Assembly (NCBI RefSeq): GCF_000003195.3
Contig: NC_012870.2
Location: 48,610,967-48,674,966, forward strand
Direction: 5' to 3'
From: Sorghum bicolor
Lineage: Eukaryota; Streptophyta; Magnoliopsida; Poales; Poaceae
DNA length: 64,000 nt
This document shows, one piece after another, positions 1 through 9,870 of this stretch; position 1 is the first letter of the stretch; every line of letters begins with the position of its first letter. Both the position numbers and the translations under genes were made by a program. The notes under the pieces were generated by a model. The model was not told the DNA's origin, did not search any database, and saw only the letters and a list, made by a program, of their open reading frames with translations.

Positions 1-1441
1 TTCTTCATTTTAGTCCACCAAAAGTGAGATCTCAGGTCTTGATACATCTTACTACTGCCAGGATGAATAGAAAGCTTGGAGAGATGTGCTTCATCCATGA
101 TGCGATTCTTTAATTCACGATTCTTTGGAACTACCAGCCGGTGCTGAAACCACAATACCCCTTTTTCATCAACTCAAAATTGAGTCTTTGGGACGTTTTT
201 GATCTTTTCTTTGATGTGGAAAATACCCTTGTCTGTTTTCTAACCCTCGATGACTTGACTTTCAAGTGAATAACTCAGCTGTATGTGACATAAGACTTTA
301 GGATGCATGAGATTGAAACCATCTTCAAACAAAGGTTGAACCACTTGATAGTGTGGTTTGAGACTCAAAGCGTCTGCTACCACATTAGTTTTGCCTGGAT
401 GATAGTGGACTTCCAGATCGTAATCCTTGATCAGCTCTAACCATCTTCGTTGCCTCATATTCAACTCGGACTAAGTGAAGATGTATTTTAGACTTTTATG
501 ATCTGTGTAGATATGACACTTGTTTCCCAACAAATAGTGCCTCTAGATCTTCAAGCCGTGCACCACTGCTGCTAACTCGAGGTCATGAGTTGGGTAGTTG
601 ACTTCGTGCTTTCTCAGATGTCGTGAAGCGTAAGCTATTACTCTGCCGTCTTGCATTAGCACACATCCTAAACCACTTTTCGATGCGTCACAAAACACAT
701 CAAAAGGCTTCTCGATATTGGGTTGCGCTAGAACGGGGGCGGTGGTTAGCAACTTTTGCAAGGTGTGGAAGGCTAGTTCACACCCCTCCGTACAGACAAA
801 CTTATGATCCTTTTGCAGCAAACTGGTCATTGGCTTAGCAATCTTGGAGAAGTCGGATATGAAACGACTATAATACCCGGCCAGGCCAAGAAAACTCCGA
901 ACTTCCAAGACAGAAGTTGGTGCCTTCCAGTCCATGACTTCCTGTACCTTTGATGGATCCACAGCAATCCCCCTTCAGAAAGAATCTGCCCTAGGAATGG
1001 AACCTTCTTCAGCCAGAACTCGCACTTGCTGAACTTCGCATATAACTGATGCTCTCGCAGTCGTGTTAGCATGACTCTTAGATGCTAAGCGTGATCTTGT
1101 TCATTCTCTGAATAAACCAGAATCTCATCGATGAACACCACAACAAACTTATCTAGCTCTGGCATAAAGACCGAGTTCATCAGATACATGAAGTATGCGG
1201 GAGCATTTGTCAATCCAAAGGATATGACAAGATATTCATACAACCCATATCTGGTGGCAAAGGTAGTCTTCGGGATATCTTGCGGACGGATCTTGATTTG
1301 GTGATACCGAGACCTTAAATCTATCTTGGAAAACACTCTGGCCTTGGACAACTGATCAAACAGGATATCAATCCTTGGCAATGGATACTTATTCTTGATT
1401 GTTACCGCATTGAGTGGACGATAGTCCACGCACATGCGCAA
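1..1441 (-). pseudogene. Element A pol: RT, RNase H and start of integrase (broken)
   Basis: Minus-strand fragments read in order. RT is at 1441-1085 and starts [20 protein letters not shown]; the catalytic motif reads [12 protein letters not shown], so the second Asp of the usual IDD is Glu here. The RT thumb and RNase H follow at 1072-543 ([28 protein letters not shown] with the first catalytic Asp). The RNase H C terminus is at 464-240 ([21 protein letters not shown]). The integrase zinc-binding region begins near 140 (DEAHLSKLSIHPGSSKMY). These pieces lie in different frames and are separated by small indels, so no single protein can be made. The missing second RT Asp would also kill activity. 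Confidence 0.85.
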
Positions 1442-3263
1442 CGATTGATCCTTCTTTTTTCACAAACAACGCCAAACAACCCCATTTCGACGAACTTGGC
1501 CGGACGAAACCTTTATCTAACAACTCCTTTAGTTGATTCTTCAACTCAGCGAGTTCATTTGGCGACATCCGGTATGGCCTTCTAGATATCGGTGCGAGAC
1601 CTGGTATCAACTCGATTGCAAACTCTACTTCCCTATCTGGGGGAAGTCCTGGCAATTCCTTAGGAAAAACATCAGGGAACTCACAGACTACTGGGATCTG
1701 TGGCAGAGGAACCACGTGCGTAGCACAAGAGATGCTAGCAAAGTCAAAGCGACGGGGCAGAGGTACTTGAAAAGATCCACTGCCCTGGGGTTCTTTGAGA
1801 GATAACACCCTCTTTCCAGTATCTATGACAACATCCCACTCTTTCATCCAGTTCATGCCCATGATAACATCCAAAACTAACCCAGGCATGACTACCAAAT
1901 TTACTCGAAACACCCACTTACATATATCCAAGGTTGCCCCTCGAACCACTCTATTTGTCAACACATCTGCCCTTGCTAAGTTGATGCAATAGCCATAACC
2001 CAGATCTGTAACTGCTTGGTTATGCTTTTGTGCAAATGCTTGGCTCATGAATGAATGCGATGATCCGGAATCAAACAAAACAACTGCAAGATGTTGGTTA
2101 ACAGGAAACATACCAGCTGTTACCGGTTCTCCTTTCGGGATCTCCTCTATCGAGGTATGGTGCACTCGAGCTGGGTAGGTCATCTGCTGCCTCTTGGGGT
2201 AGGGACATTCCTTAGCAAAGTGCCCCATTTTGTGGCAGTTGTAGCACAGTCCCTTGGTCGTATTGTTGGCGGCGGGTGCTGCAGCTTGAATTGCCTTTGG
2301 CTTGGCGGGGGCTATTGCTACCTTGTACGGCTTCTGCTGCGTTGGATGCCCGGTGTTCCTTCTCTGCGGCGGTCGGAACCTAGCACCTGTGGCAGGAGGA
2401 CGGTACTGCTGTCGACCTGCCACCGGTGCCCTAGACTGAGATGACCCGGCTTCAAAAGCCCTCTTACGAGACTTGGACACACTATAGTTGTTGTTATTGT
2501 TTTCCTGGGTCAGACAGTCACTGATGTAGGCATTGAAGGTAGCCCGGGCTCCTGTACCCATGGTCTTCAGCATCTTTGGGCTCAGGCCTCTCTGGAAACT
2601 AGCGATCTTCTTGGCTTCCGTTTTCACATACTCGGGGGTGTAACGAGCAAGATTGTTAAAAGCGTGTAGATACTCCTTCACAGACTTTGTTCCCTAGGAC
2701 AACCTCATGAATTCCCCAACCTTCATTTCCACCACACCCGGAGGAATGTAATTTCCCCAAAAAGCGGTGGTGAAGCGGTTCCAGGTGATTGGGGTCCCCT
2801 CTAGGTAGGTGCACCAAATCCCAGCAAGTCCCTGCAACTGATGCGTTGCATAGTCAGCCTTAAGTTCTTTAGTCATCCGAAGAAGACGGAACTTTTGCTC
2901 CATGGTGTTGATCCACTCATCTGCCTCGAGCAGTTCTAAGGCCTCCTTGAAAACTGGTGGTTTGGTATCCATGAAGTCCTTGAAAGAGCTGTACTGATTG
3001 GCTTCACGGCCGCCCTGGATATCCCCACGGCGGGTATTGCTAGCGATATTGCGCAGGGCTTCTTCCATGTTGCGCTGCATCTCCTCCATGTTGCGTTGGC
3101 TCCCCAGAAACTGCGCGAAAAACACGTCCGCAGTGTACGGAGGAGGCGGTGGTGGTGGCGGTGATGGTGCTCTTTCCTCATTCCGTTGAGCCCCACCTCC
3201 GGAAGTACTTGCTCCAAGCCCGGGGTTGCTGTTACCCCCGCCACGTGTTTGCACCATCTGCAC
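1389..3263 (-). pseudogene. Element A gag-protease with in-frame stop
   Basis: A gag-like protein begins near 3259 (MVQTRGGGN) with a poly-Pro tract and a coiled repeat of RNMEE units. It continues through the capsid-like region to an in-frame TAG at about 2691-2693 ([16 protein letters not shown]). The same frame then runs 2681-1389. It has a CCHC zinc knuckle ([14 protein letters not shown]), a retroviral aspartic protease site ([17 protein letters not shown]) and the start of RT ([22 protein letters not shown]). Reading is lost after SSSKWG by a frameshift near 1440-1470. The stop is one C-to-T step from CAG. Nucleic-acid binding and virion assembly are the expected Gag roles; this copy is dead. 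Confidence 0.85.
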
Positions 3264-3573
3264 ACGTCAATGATAAGCAGTCGTTAGGAGTTGCCATCAA
3301 CGGTAGACATATGTAGAATTATGCCATACTGAATTTACTGAGGAAAATAAATTTTCACAATAAACAGAGGCATAACAATTCATCATCCACACAACATCAC
3401 TAGCGAAGTACTTAACATTCAAGCAACCAGGTTCGCATACATCCAAAATTGCCAGCATACATACACTGGACTTTCAGCGTCATCACATAAAGTTTTACAC
3501 AACCCAGATCCAAGACTACAAGACATGACATGTAACAACAACATCAAAAGGAGTAGCTCTAGAGCTCTAGCAT

Positions 3574-4614
3574 CTACTTGCTATGGTCAATGTCCATGTC
3601 GGAGCCCTCCTCGTCCTCAGCTCCACTTGCAGTTGCCTCCACCTCTGGATCCTCATCCATCTCATCCTCAGAGTCTAACTCAGCTGCTCCAGGCAGGTGG
3701 TGAGGGTGGAGCTGGTTGTGCAGCTGGTGGATCTCCTCATGCAGGTTCTCATTGTACTCCTCAGCATTAGCTAGCTGCTGCTCCAGTTCTAGCTGTCGGG
3801 CCCTCAGGGTGTCCTCCTCGTGCCAGGCTTCATTCCTCTTACCAAGCACATGAACTAACATGCGCTCGCAGTTCCTGTGAGCAGTAGTCACCCTGTCCCT
3901 CTGCTCTCTCGCTGCAAGCAGGTCCTGACTCAGCTCACTATTCTTCTAGACCGCCTGATCTCTCTTGGGTCATGCGGGCCAACTCCGCCTGCAACCTCTC
4001 AACCTCAGTGTCAAACTCACACTGCAGCTGGCGCTTCTCATCCTGAACTATGAGAAGGGACCCAGACAAGCGTCCCAAACAACGCTCCAGACCCCCATAG
4101 GTCTTCATCAAGGCGAACATAGCACTCATAGCTGCACTGTCACTGTGCTGGTCCTCGTCCGTGCTCCACTCTAGAGCATTCACCTCGGACTGATCCCACA
4201 CCGAAGTGTAGGGGTCACCCCGGGGAAACACCCCAGCGAAGGCGTGGGCCAGCTCCTGTGGAAACCTCTCCATGAGGTCCCTCAGAACTGCAAAAGCTGC
4301 TCTGCTGGCACCGTGGAAAGGCGTGGTACCTCGGGACTTGTACACCCAGCCGCCCCAGGCGGGGTCACCTCCACTGGTAGGGACCACTACCTCGATCCCC
4401 ACCAGGGTCCGTCACCAAGGTGCTCCTTGTTCCAATAGTAGCAAAGTTCCCTTTCTTCGGGATACCCCATCGAACTGAGCACCCTCCAAAGCAAGGTGGG
4501 CATCCCAAACTCCTCTAGAAACTTGCTCTTATGACGCGAGGTCCTAGCTGCCAACTGATGGCGAGGGGCCCGCCCACCAGTGGACTTGCGAGCGGTGAGC
4601 CTAGTGCGTGCCAT
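3574..4614 (-). pseudogene. Element A extra ORF: histone H3-tail-like N terminus, coiled coil, acidic tail
   Basis: ATG at 4614 (minus) opens a protein starting MARTRLTARKSTGGRAPRHQ. Over the first 26 residues after Met this matches the histone H3 tail at 18 positions. K9 in its A-R-K-S-T context is kept, while H3 K4, K14 and K23 are Arg and K18 and K27 are His. The rest is not histone fold: a globular stretch continues in a shifted frame (4402-3938), then a coiled coil (RARQLELEQQLANAEEY, near 3810-3740) and an acidic tail ending at 3574. Frameshifts break it near 4390 and 3930. The bases just before ATG (ctctttgcag) resemble a splice acceptor. It sits between the primer-binding site and gag, the same place as the extra ORF in element C, whose C-terminal coil it resembles. 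Function unknown. Confidence 0.75.
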
Positions 4615-4623
4615 CTGCTGCAA

Positions 4624-5434
4624 AGAGAATACCTTAGGTAAGATTGAGGATCATCTTTTATTATCTTATTTGGAATTGGGATGAATTAAATTAAGGGGAG
4701 GAAGTAAGCAATGATATGAAATGAACATGATGCATGCACGAACTTACGATCTCACAAACTTAGAAACAAAAGTTAACACTAATCGGTATATGCGGTGGCA
4801 TACAACGTTCTCTCATAACGTAACTTGCGTTCTAGGCGGGAACGTGGTTAGTGTACCTGCAGAAAACTCATTTCAGCCCAACCACAGTATGATCATGCAA
4901 AACAAGAAGTTAAAGCTATACACCCCACACACATAGACACCCCGTCCATGCATATGACGTGTTACTACCCCCATCATCGCCCTAGTGACGACATCGCCTC
5001 TCAGGACGAAATCTCCCAACATGTTGTACTGTTCCCAGGCACACCAACATGTGTGCATGACACAACACCTAACAACACTTCCCTAGATCGGCACTATATC
5101 CGATCATGCTCTCACAGCTCCCACTTACGAGGCGTAGAGGAAAAATTGATCCATACATTACCACTCAAATGAATGGTACTCATACTATTGCACGCCGTAT
5201 GAGCGACGAAATAGAAATATGATGCATTAACCCCCAAGTCAGTACTTAACTAGCCACCTTAGAGTCCTTAACTGGGCATAAAGGATATGACCATGGCACA
5301 CTAGATAGTTTTCCAAAAACTTAGTTTAACACCTTGATTACCATTTGATTAATAATAATCTTCTGTTAAACCGGTTTAAGTTTAGTTTAGAACGTACTTA
5401 TGAAGAGTAACTCGCTAAACCTTGCTCCGATGCC
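4624..5434 (-). other. Element A leader between primer-binding site and extra ORF
   Basis: About 0.8 kb of AT-rich untranslated sequence between the putative primer-binding site and the extra ORF of element A. No reading frame here resembles a known protein. A splice-acceptor-like tract directly precedes the downstream ATG, so this may be an intron-containing leader. I see no other feature. Confidence 0.5.
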
Positions 5435-5436
5435 AG
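5423..5436 (-). other. Putative primer-binding site of element A
   Basis: On the minus strand, immediately after an LTR end reading TTCTGTTACA, comes GCTGGCATCGGAGC. This is close to the initiator-Met tRNA site TGGTATCAGAGC used by many plant gypsy elements, with two or three mismatches. It fixes 5437/5438 as the LTR-internal junction. Confidence 0.65.
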
Positions 5437-5437
5437 C

Positions 5438-6600
5438 TGTAACAGAACCGTCCAAATTATAAGAGATTAAGCCTAACAGTGACCATTTGCACAGTCAAAC
5501 CATCGAGCTTAAGCCCATATAATCCCGGTAGTCCGTGAAATCTCGAAGGATTTCAAACCACATATCGCACATACAGCCAATATCGTAATAAGTTTAGCGG
5601 CTACCATCCATAGTTACATCCAGTTTACAACATTCATCAAATACATCGGAGTACTTAAAATTATTACAAACCAACTTGATGCGACAAGTTGTCCCGATCT
5701 TCACGACGTAGGATGAACACCGATAACTAGCTGAAGAACAGCCGGATAACTTGCTGCAAGCAGCGATAACTAGTGCAACCTGGCAAATAAAACTCGAAGC
5801 CAACCACCGTCTTTAACCGGCAACCTGAATCGAGGATTCGCCCAACCACACTCTCAAGGAACCAACCAACACAGCCTACAATCAATCAAGGAATACCTTG
5901 AAGGGAGTAGGAGCACCAATTGGGAACGGATGAAGCTGCCGCCTATTTAATCCCGCGAGGAAATCACAAGAGCAAAGGCGTAGAGATCACTCTCTGGATT
6001 TGTTAGCATGCAGCTGAACAAAGGGGTTCTGTATTTCAATTATCAAAGTCTGCGATTACAATGAGTCTTAGGGGGTATTTATACTAGCAACAGCCCTGCT
6101 AGATAGGTATGAAAACGAAATAGAGTTTCTGAGGGAAGGCAATGTGAAAGGTCCCCTCGAAATGGATTCCCGAAGTGGCTTCGCGTGACTGTTGGCCTCC
6201 AGAGCAGTTTCCAATAAACTGACCATAACTTTTTATTGGGAAGTCCAAATGATGATCCGTTTCTTCGGTGTGAAACTAGACTCAAAGGGCTTTCTAGCAA
6301 TGTATGCCAACCAGCATGAAACGTTGTAGATTGGTACAGTTTTACTTGGCAAGTTGTACCAACATTCTATGACGATAGACTGTTGACCTTCTGAGCAGTC
6401 TGTACAAATTCTGGTCTGCAGGCAATATGGAGTATCCAAACTGGTCGCCACTAGATTCATTGGAAAGTAGACTCGTCAAGCTTTCCATCAAGTGCTCATG
6501 GACCTTCATAGCTTTTGTGACTAAAAAGTTATGAAGATTCTTTGCACTGGTCCGTTTTTGACTTCCACTGTTCCGTTTTTGACTTCTTCTGGAACTTGCA
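5438..6600 (-). repeat. LTR-like region of element A (minus orientation)
   Basis: The left end is set by the adjacent primer-binding site. On the minus strand there is a TATA-like TATAAATA near 6081-6088, followed by a typical transcribed LTR region. The right boundary was not found: no clean TG start was recognised, and the region passes without a visible break into a minus-strand coding remnant. The second LTR of element A lies outside the window, so it cannot be used to define the ends. Confidence 0.5.
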
Positions 6601-6917
6601 CTGGCCCGTTCTTCATGGTCCGATTCTTCCTTCTCTTCTTCTATATACCTGAGTACAATCAAGGTACAACACTTAGGTAGTATATAATTATCATTAATGT
6701 TAAAATGAATCTCACAAAGTAGCGCGTGGACCTCTTGTTGTAGCTTCTTTGCACGACTACGTGTGATCGGTCCATCGATGACTTGAGCTGGTGTCGGTGT
6801 AGGTGAAACTTGAGTGGGTGTAGCTTGACTTGGAGCTTGTGACATCTTGCTTGGTGGCGTGGTCATATCACAAGTTCTCAAGTAGCGGAAGCTTCTTAGT
6901 TTGAAAGTAACACACAC
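6342..6917 (-). pseudogene. Retroelement polyprotein C-terminal remnant (ITRSRAKKLQQEV)
   Basis: A 191-codon minus-strand frame with a Pro/Thr/Gln-rich start, then GPITRSRAKKLQQEVHALL and LPKCCTLIVLRYIEE. Phrases of this type occur at the C-terminal end of polyproteins of some grass LTR elements. The last third probably reads into LTR sequence. It is unclear whether this belongs to element A (a recombined array) or to a separate element broken by A. No independent function is claimed. Confidence 0.4.
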
Positions 6918-7080
6918 ACATATTCAGTTTGATAGTGCCATAGTTCAGTCATTCCCACAAAAGCAAAACAGAAGGTAGAGTGACCATCGCCCTTGGTCTA
7001 GTCATCGCCCATTGCTGGGTACAAGCAGAGGATGCAATAACCATAGTACATTTGACCATCTGCGAAACAATATGGGAATA
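6918..7080. other. Short unresolved spacer
   Basis: About 160 bases with no coding signal. On the minus strand it includes a GAGTACATTCTCGTACTCAG-like stretch near 7085-7105, which reminds me of the 3' part of gypsy LTRs. It may be an LTR scrap; the exact junction with element B was not located. Confidence 0.25.
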
Positions 7081-7940
7081 GAACCCTGAGTACGAGAATG
7101 TACTCAGCTAGACGTACCCATCAGAAACCAAGAATAAAGACTCTTCAAGGATCATGAAGGCTGTATAGTGGGATAGCTCGAAAAAGGGGCAAGTGCCCGG
7201 AACCTCGAAAAGAAAGAAAAAGAGTGAGACAAGAGGTAAAAATGGACAAGTGTCCGGAGTAGAATTAGGGGTACAAAGATGCCCACTTGAGCGGAAAAAA
7301 ATGGACAAGTGTCCGACAGTAGAATTAGGGGTATCTACTACCCATCTGGAAAAAAGAGAGAAAAGAAAAAAAGATAGCCCATGTTCTCCCAAAGCAAAGA
7401 TAAAAGAAGAGGAGAGATAGCAATATTAGGAGCAATTGGAAGTAAGTTTTAATATCACTTATACATTTTTACCATCACTATCATTTACTCCACCACACAT
7501 GCACATCTTGATTTAATTATATGCTGAGTTCCTTTGGATCCATGGCTCAATTAGACAACATATGTATGAGCTGTTTTTCACTCCTATGAGCTCCATTTAA
7601 ATATTTCATTAGCTATAGGTAAGTGACATTTGAGTAAGGATCCACAAATTCCACATATAGAGAGACCTGAGAGAATCATTGCTGGGAACTCTGAGTTTTA
7701 TTTTGAAAATTAATGAAAAACTCTAGAACAAAGGTGAAGTATAGACAGGAGGAATAGTGCTTGACTTAATTATTTTGTCTTTCGATTACTTAAGACTCAA
7801 GTGCAGGTACTAAGCTCCATGACACTTCACTCTAATCTAGAAGAATTTTATATGAAAGCATGTGTGCCTGTTAGGAAAGAAAACATCAAAGCAACTCCTG
7901 ATCCATCTGAGTTTAACTATTTGCTCAGGGACGAGCAAAG
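7081..7940 (+). other. Element B 3' untranslated region with repeated dyad units
   Basis: Non-coding sequence between the lost pol region and the polypurine tract. It carries three short dyads of the form N4-AAGT-N4' (7187-7198, 7244-7255, 7303-7314). The last two are each followed by a copy of AGTAGAATTAGGGGTA. The same arrangement recurs in element F (53161-53220) and element H (39541-39650, minus). Frames open here are low-complexity Lys-rich and are not believed to be genes. Confidence 0.6.
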
Positions 7941-7958
7941 GGTAAGCTTGGGGTAGTT
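7941..7958 (+). other. Polypurine tract of element B
   Basis: GGTAAGCTTGGGGTAGTT directly precedes the LTR start TGTTGACGG. This is the expected position of the plus-strand priming tract and identifies the following LTR as a 3' LTR. Confidence 0.75.
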
Positions 7959-8887
7959 TGTTGACGGTCCTTAAGTACTAAATTTAACCATCAAATAAAC
8001 ATGGAAAATGATCAATATGCACCAAACATCTATAATTAGGGTTTTATCTGACAGAATTCCACGAGCTTTGGTGTTTATCTATTTCTGCAGGGGGTAATCA
8101 AAAAATATGGAGAGAAGGCCCACATGTCATGTTTACAACGAGATAATTATGTGGCGCGCAATTTTCCTCAATCTAGAAGAGTCCAGAAGCCACGGGAACG
8201 AACGGGAAGACGATCGGGCTCGGGGGTAGGGCGCCCGCCCTCCCCCTTGGGCGCCCGCCCAGGTCTCGGGTCCAATCCAAACCAAACTCTTGGATCGTGC
8301 TCCACCGACCTAAAGGATCAAGGAAAACCGTGCGATCAATGTCGGTTTGATCCGACGGCCCAAATTCACTTGAAAGGACTATATAACCAAGGCCTCTCCA
8401 CCCCTGGGGGAGAGAAGAGAAGAGGAGAAATCATTATCAGAGGTAGCCATCAAAGTTAGGGTTTAGAGCTTCTCTCCCACAGAGAATTAGAATTAGCTAC
8501 TCCCTAATCCTTCAAGTTTAGAGGATTGATTAGATAGCAATTAGAGAAGTAGAGCACTACGCTCTGGATTCGGATCTTCGGTAATAAAGAATGGTATTAT
8601 TCATATCTTTCTCTAATACTTTGTTCTAATTGCATTATGTCTCTATTTATTATGCTCTTAGTTTGCTGTAGTTCTATATTTGATATAGTTATGATTGATA
8701 ATGAGTTTATGTATAAGTTTGCAAAGCGCTTAGCTCTTGACGCACGGGAGTTAAGTGGTAGATCACATGTGGGCATGGTGCTTAGATGTTACTTACCTGC
8801 AAATGTATCCTATTGGCCGGGTTGTGTGGTAGTTCGCGATAGTGATAGCTTCGTTGATTCTTATATAGTCCACCCTCCGTTGATAGG
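7959..8887 (+). repeat. Element B 3' LTR, first part
   Basis: Starts TGTTGACGG and parallels the LTRs of F and H: a GC-rich dyad GGGCGCCCGCCC twice (about 8229-8262), then TATATAA at 8380-8386. It is cut at 8887 by element C, whose target duplication ATAGG occupies 8883-8887. Confidence 0.8.
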
Positions 8888-9402
8888 TATAACACTCCAA
8901 ATTTTTGAATTTCAAATTTAGTTTAAATTTGATTTAATTTTGGCTCAATTTGAATTTTTGGGAAATATTAAATAATTTACAAAATTAAATAAAATTAAAA
9001 ATAAGGTAGAAAAACTTGTTCGTATGCATTCATGCCGCTGCATCTATTTTTGTTTGATTTGTTTGCTGGTGCTTGTATTTATTTTGTTGGAGAAAGAATT
9101 AAATAGGAGAAGCAAATTGTTTCTGAAAATAAAAAAAAAAGAAGAAAAGAAAAGGGGCAGCGCCTCCCCCTCGGCCCGCGACCGCGCGCGGCCCAGCCGC
9201 TCCCCGCGCCCCTCTCCCCGCGCGGCCCACCCGCGGCCCAGCCGAGCAGCAGCCGCAGCGCCCAGCTCCCGCCCCCCCAGCCGCTGACGCGTGGGCCCCG
9301 CGAGTGGGACCCACCGCCTTCTTCCACCTCCGGCCGTTTCGGAAACGGACGGCGCCGCCGCCTCGGTTTCCGCGCGCACACGAACCGAAGTTCGCTGCGC
9401 CC

Positions 9403-9410
9403 TATAAATA
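9403..9410 (+). promoter_or_regulatory. TATA box in element C 5' LTR
   Basis: TATAAATA lies between a GC-rich upstream block and a CT/GC-rich downstream leader. The identical box in the 3' LTR is at 19050-19057. It is the likely core promoter for the genomic RNA. Confidence 0.7.
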
Positions 9411-9730
9411 GCGCCGCCACTCGCCCTCGCGGGCCCCCCCCCTTCGCACCCCGAGCCGCCTAAAGTCCTAAACCCTAGCTCGCGCCGCCGCTCTCGCCGA
9501 GTTCGCGCCGCCGCCGAAGCTCGCCGCCGTCGCGCTCCTCCTCGCGCTGCCGGGTTCGCGAAGGTGAGCCGCGCCCCGTCCTCGCCGCGTCGTGCCGACC
9601 CCGGTGGTGCCCTCGGCTTGCCCCGTCTCGCCCCATAGGGCCGTGCCCGCTACCCCGCCGCCGGCGGCCATGGCGCCACCGTCTCTGCTCGCCGCGCCGC
9701 CGCAGCCCGCTGCTCGCCTGCCCCGCGCGC

Positions 9731-9870
9731 GGTCCACGATGGACCGCGGCTGAGCGCCCGCGTGGCCGGTCCACCATGGACCCGGCTCACCGCCCCAGCG
9801 CCTCCCCCGGTCCACCATGGACCTGTGGACCGCCGCCCCTCCCCCGGTCCACAGCCCGCGCCATGGACCG
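9731..9870 (+). repeat. Cluster of GGTCCA-n-TGGACC dyads in element C LTR
   Basis: Three units GGTCCA-N3-TGGACC (9731-9745, 9768-9782, 9809-9823) and one with a longer spacer (about 9845-9870), repeated in the 3' LTR around 19377-19516. They lie just downstream of the promoter in the transcribed LTR. They could be protein-binding dyads or RNA hairpins. Confidence 0.6.

Larger units (their letters stand above)
1..6600 (-). mobile_element. Element A: degraded Ty3/gypsy retrotransposon (chromovirus-like)
   Basis: Read on the minus strand from right to left, this holds an LTR-like region, a primer-binding site, a leader, an extra ORF, gag, protease, RT, RNase H and the start of integrase, which runs off the left edge. 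The domain order PR-RT-RH-INT is that of Ty3/gypsy. Protein sequence is close to element C (shared phrases such as [32 protein letters not shown]), so I place it near the Tekay/Del chromoviruses; the diagnostic chromodomain lies outside the window. Several frameshifts and stops make it non-coding. The right boundary is approximate. Confidence 0.85.

Noticed and set aside
2091..2444. Plus-strand frames across element A gag-pol (e.g. 1533-1805, 2091-2444)
   Set aside because: Complement shadows of the minus-strand gag-protease.
4387..4623. A real histone H3 gene
   Set aside because: Only the tail is H3-like; the histone fold is absent and the frame continues into a coiled-coil retroelement ORF.
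4700..5430. Host gene in the element A leader
   Set aside because: Only short AT-rich frames, no splice-consistent coding, and the position between primer site and ORF explains it as leader.
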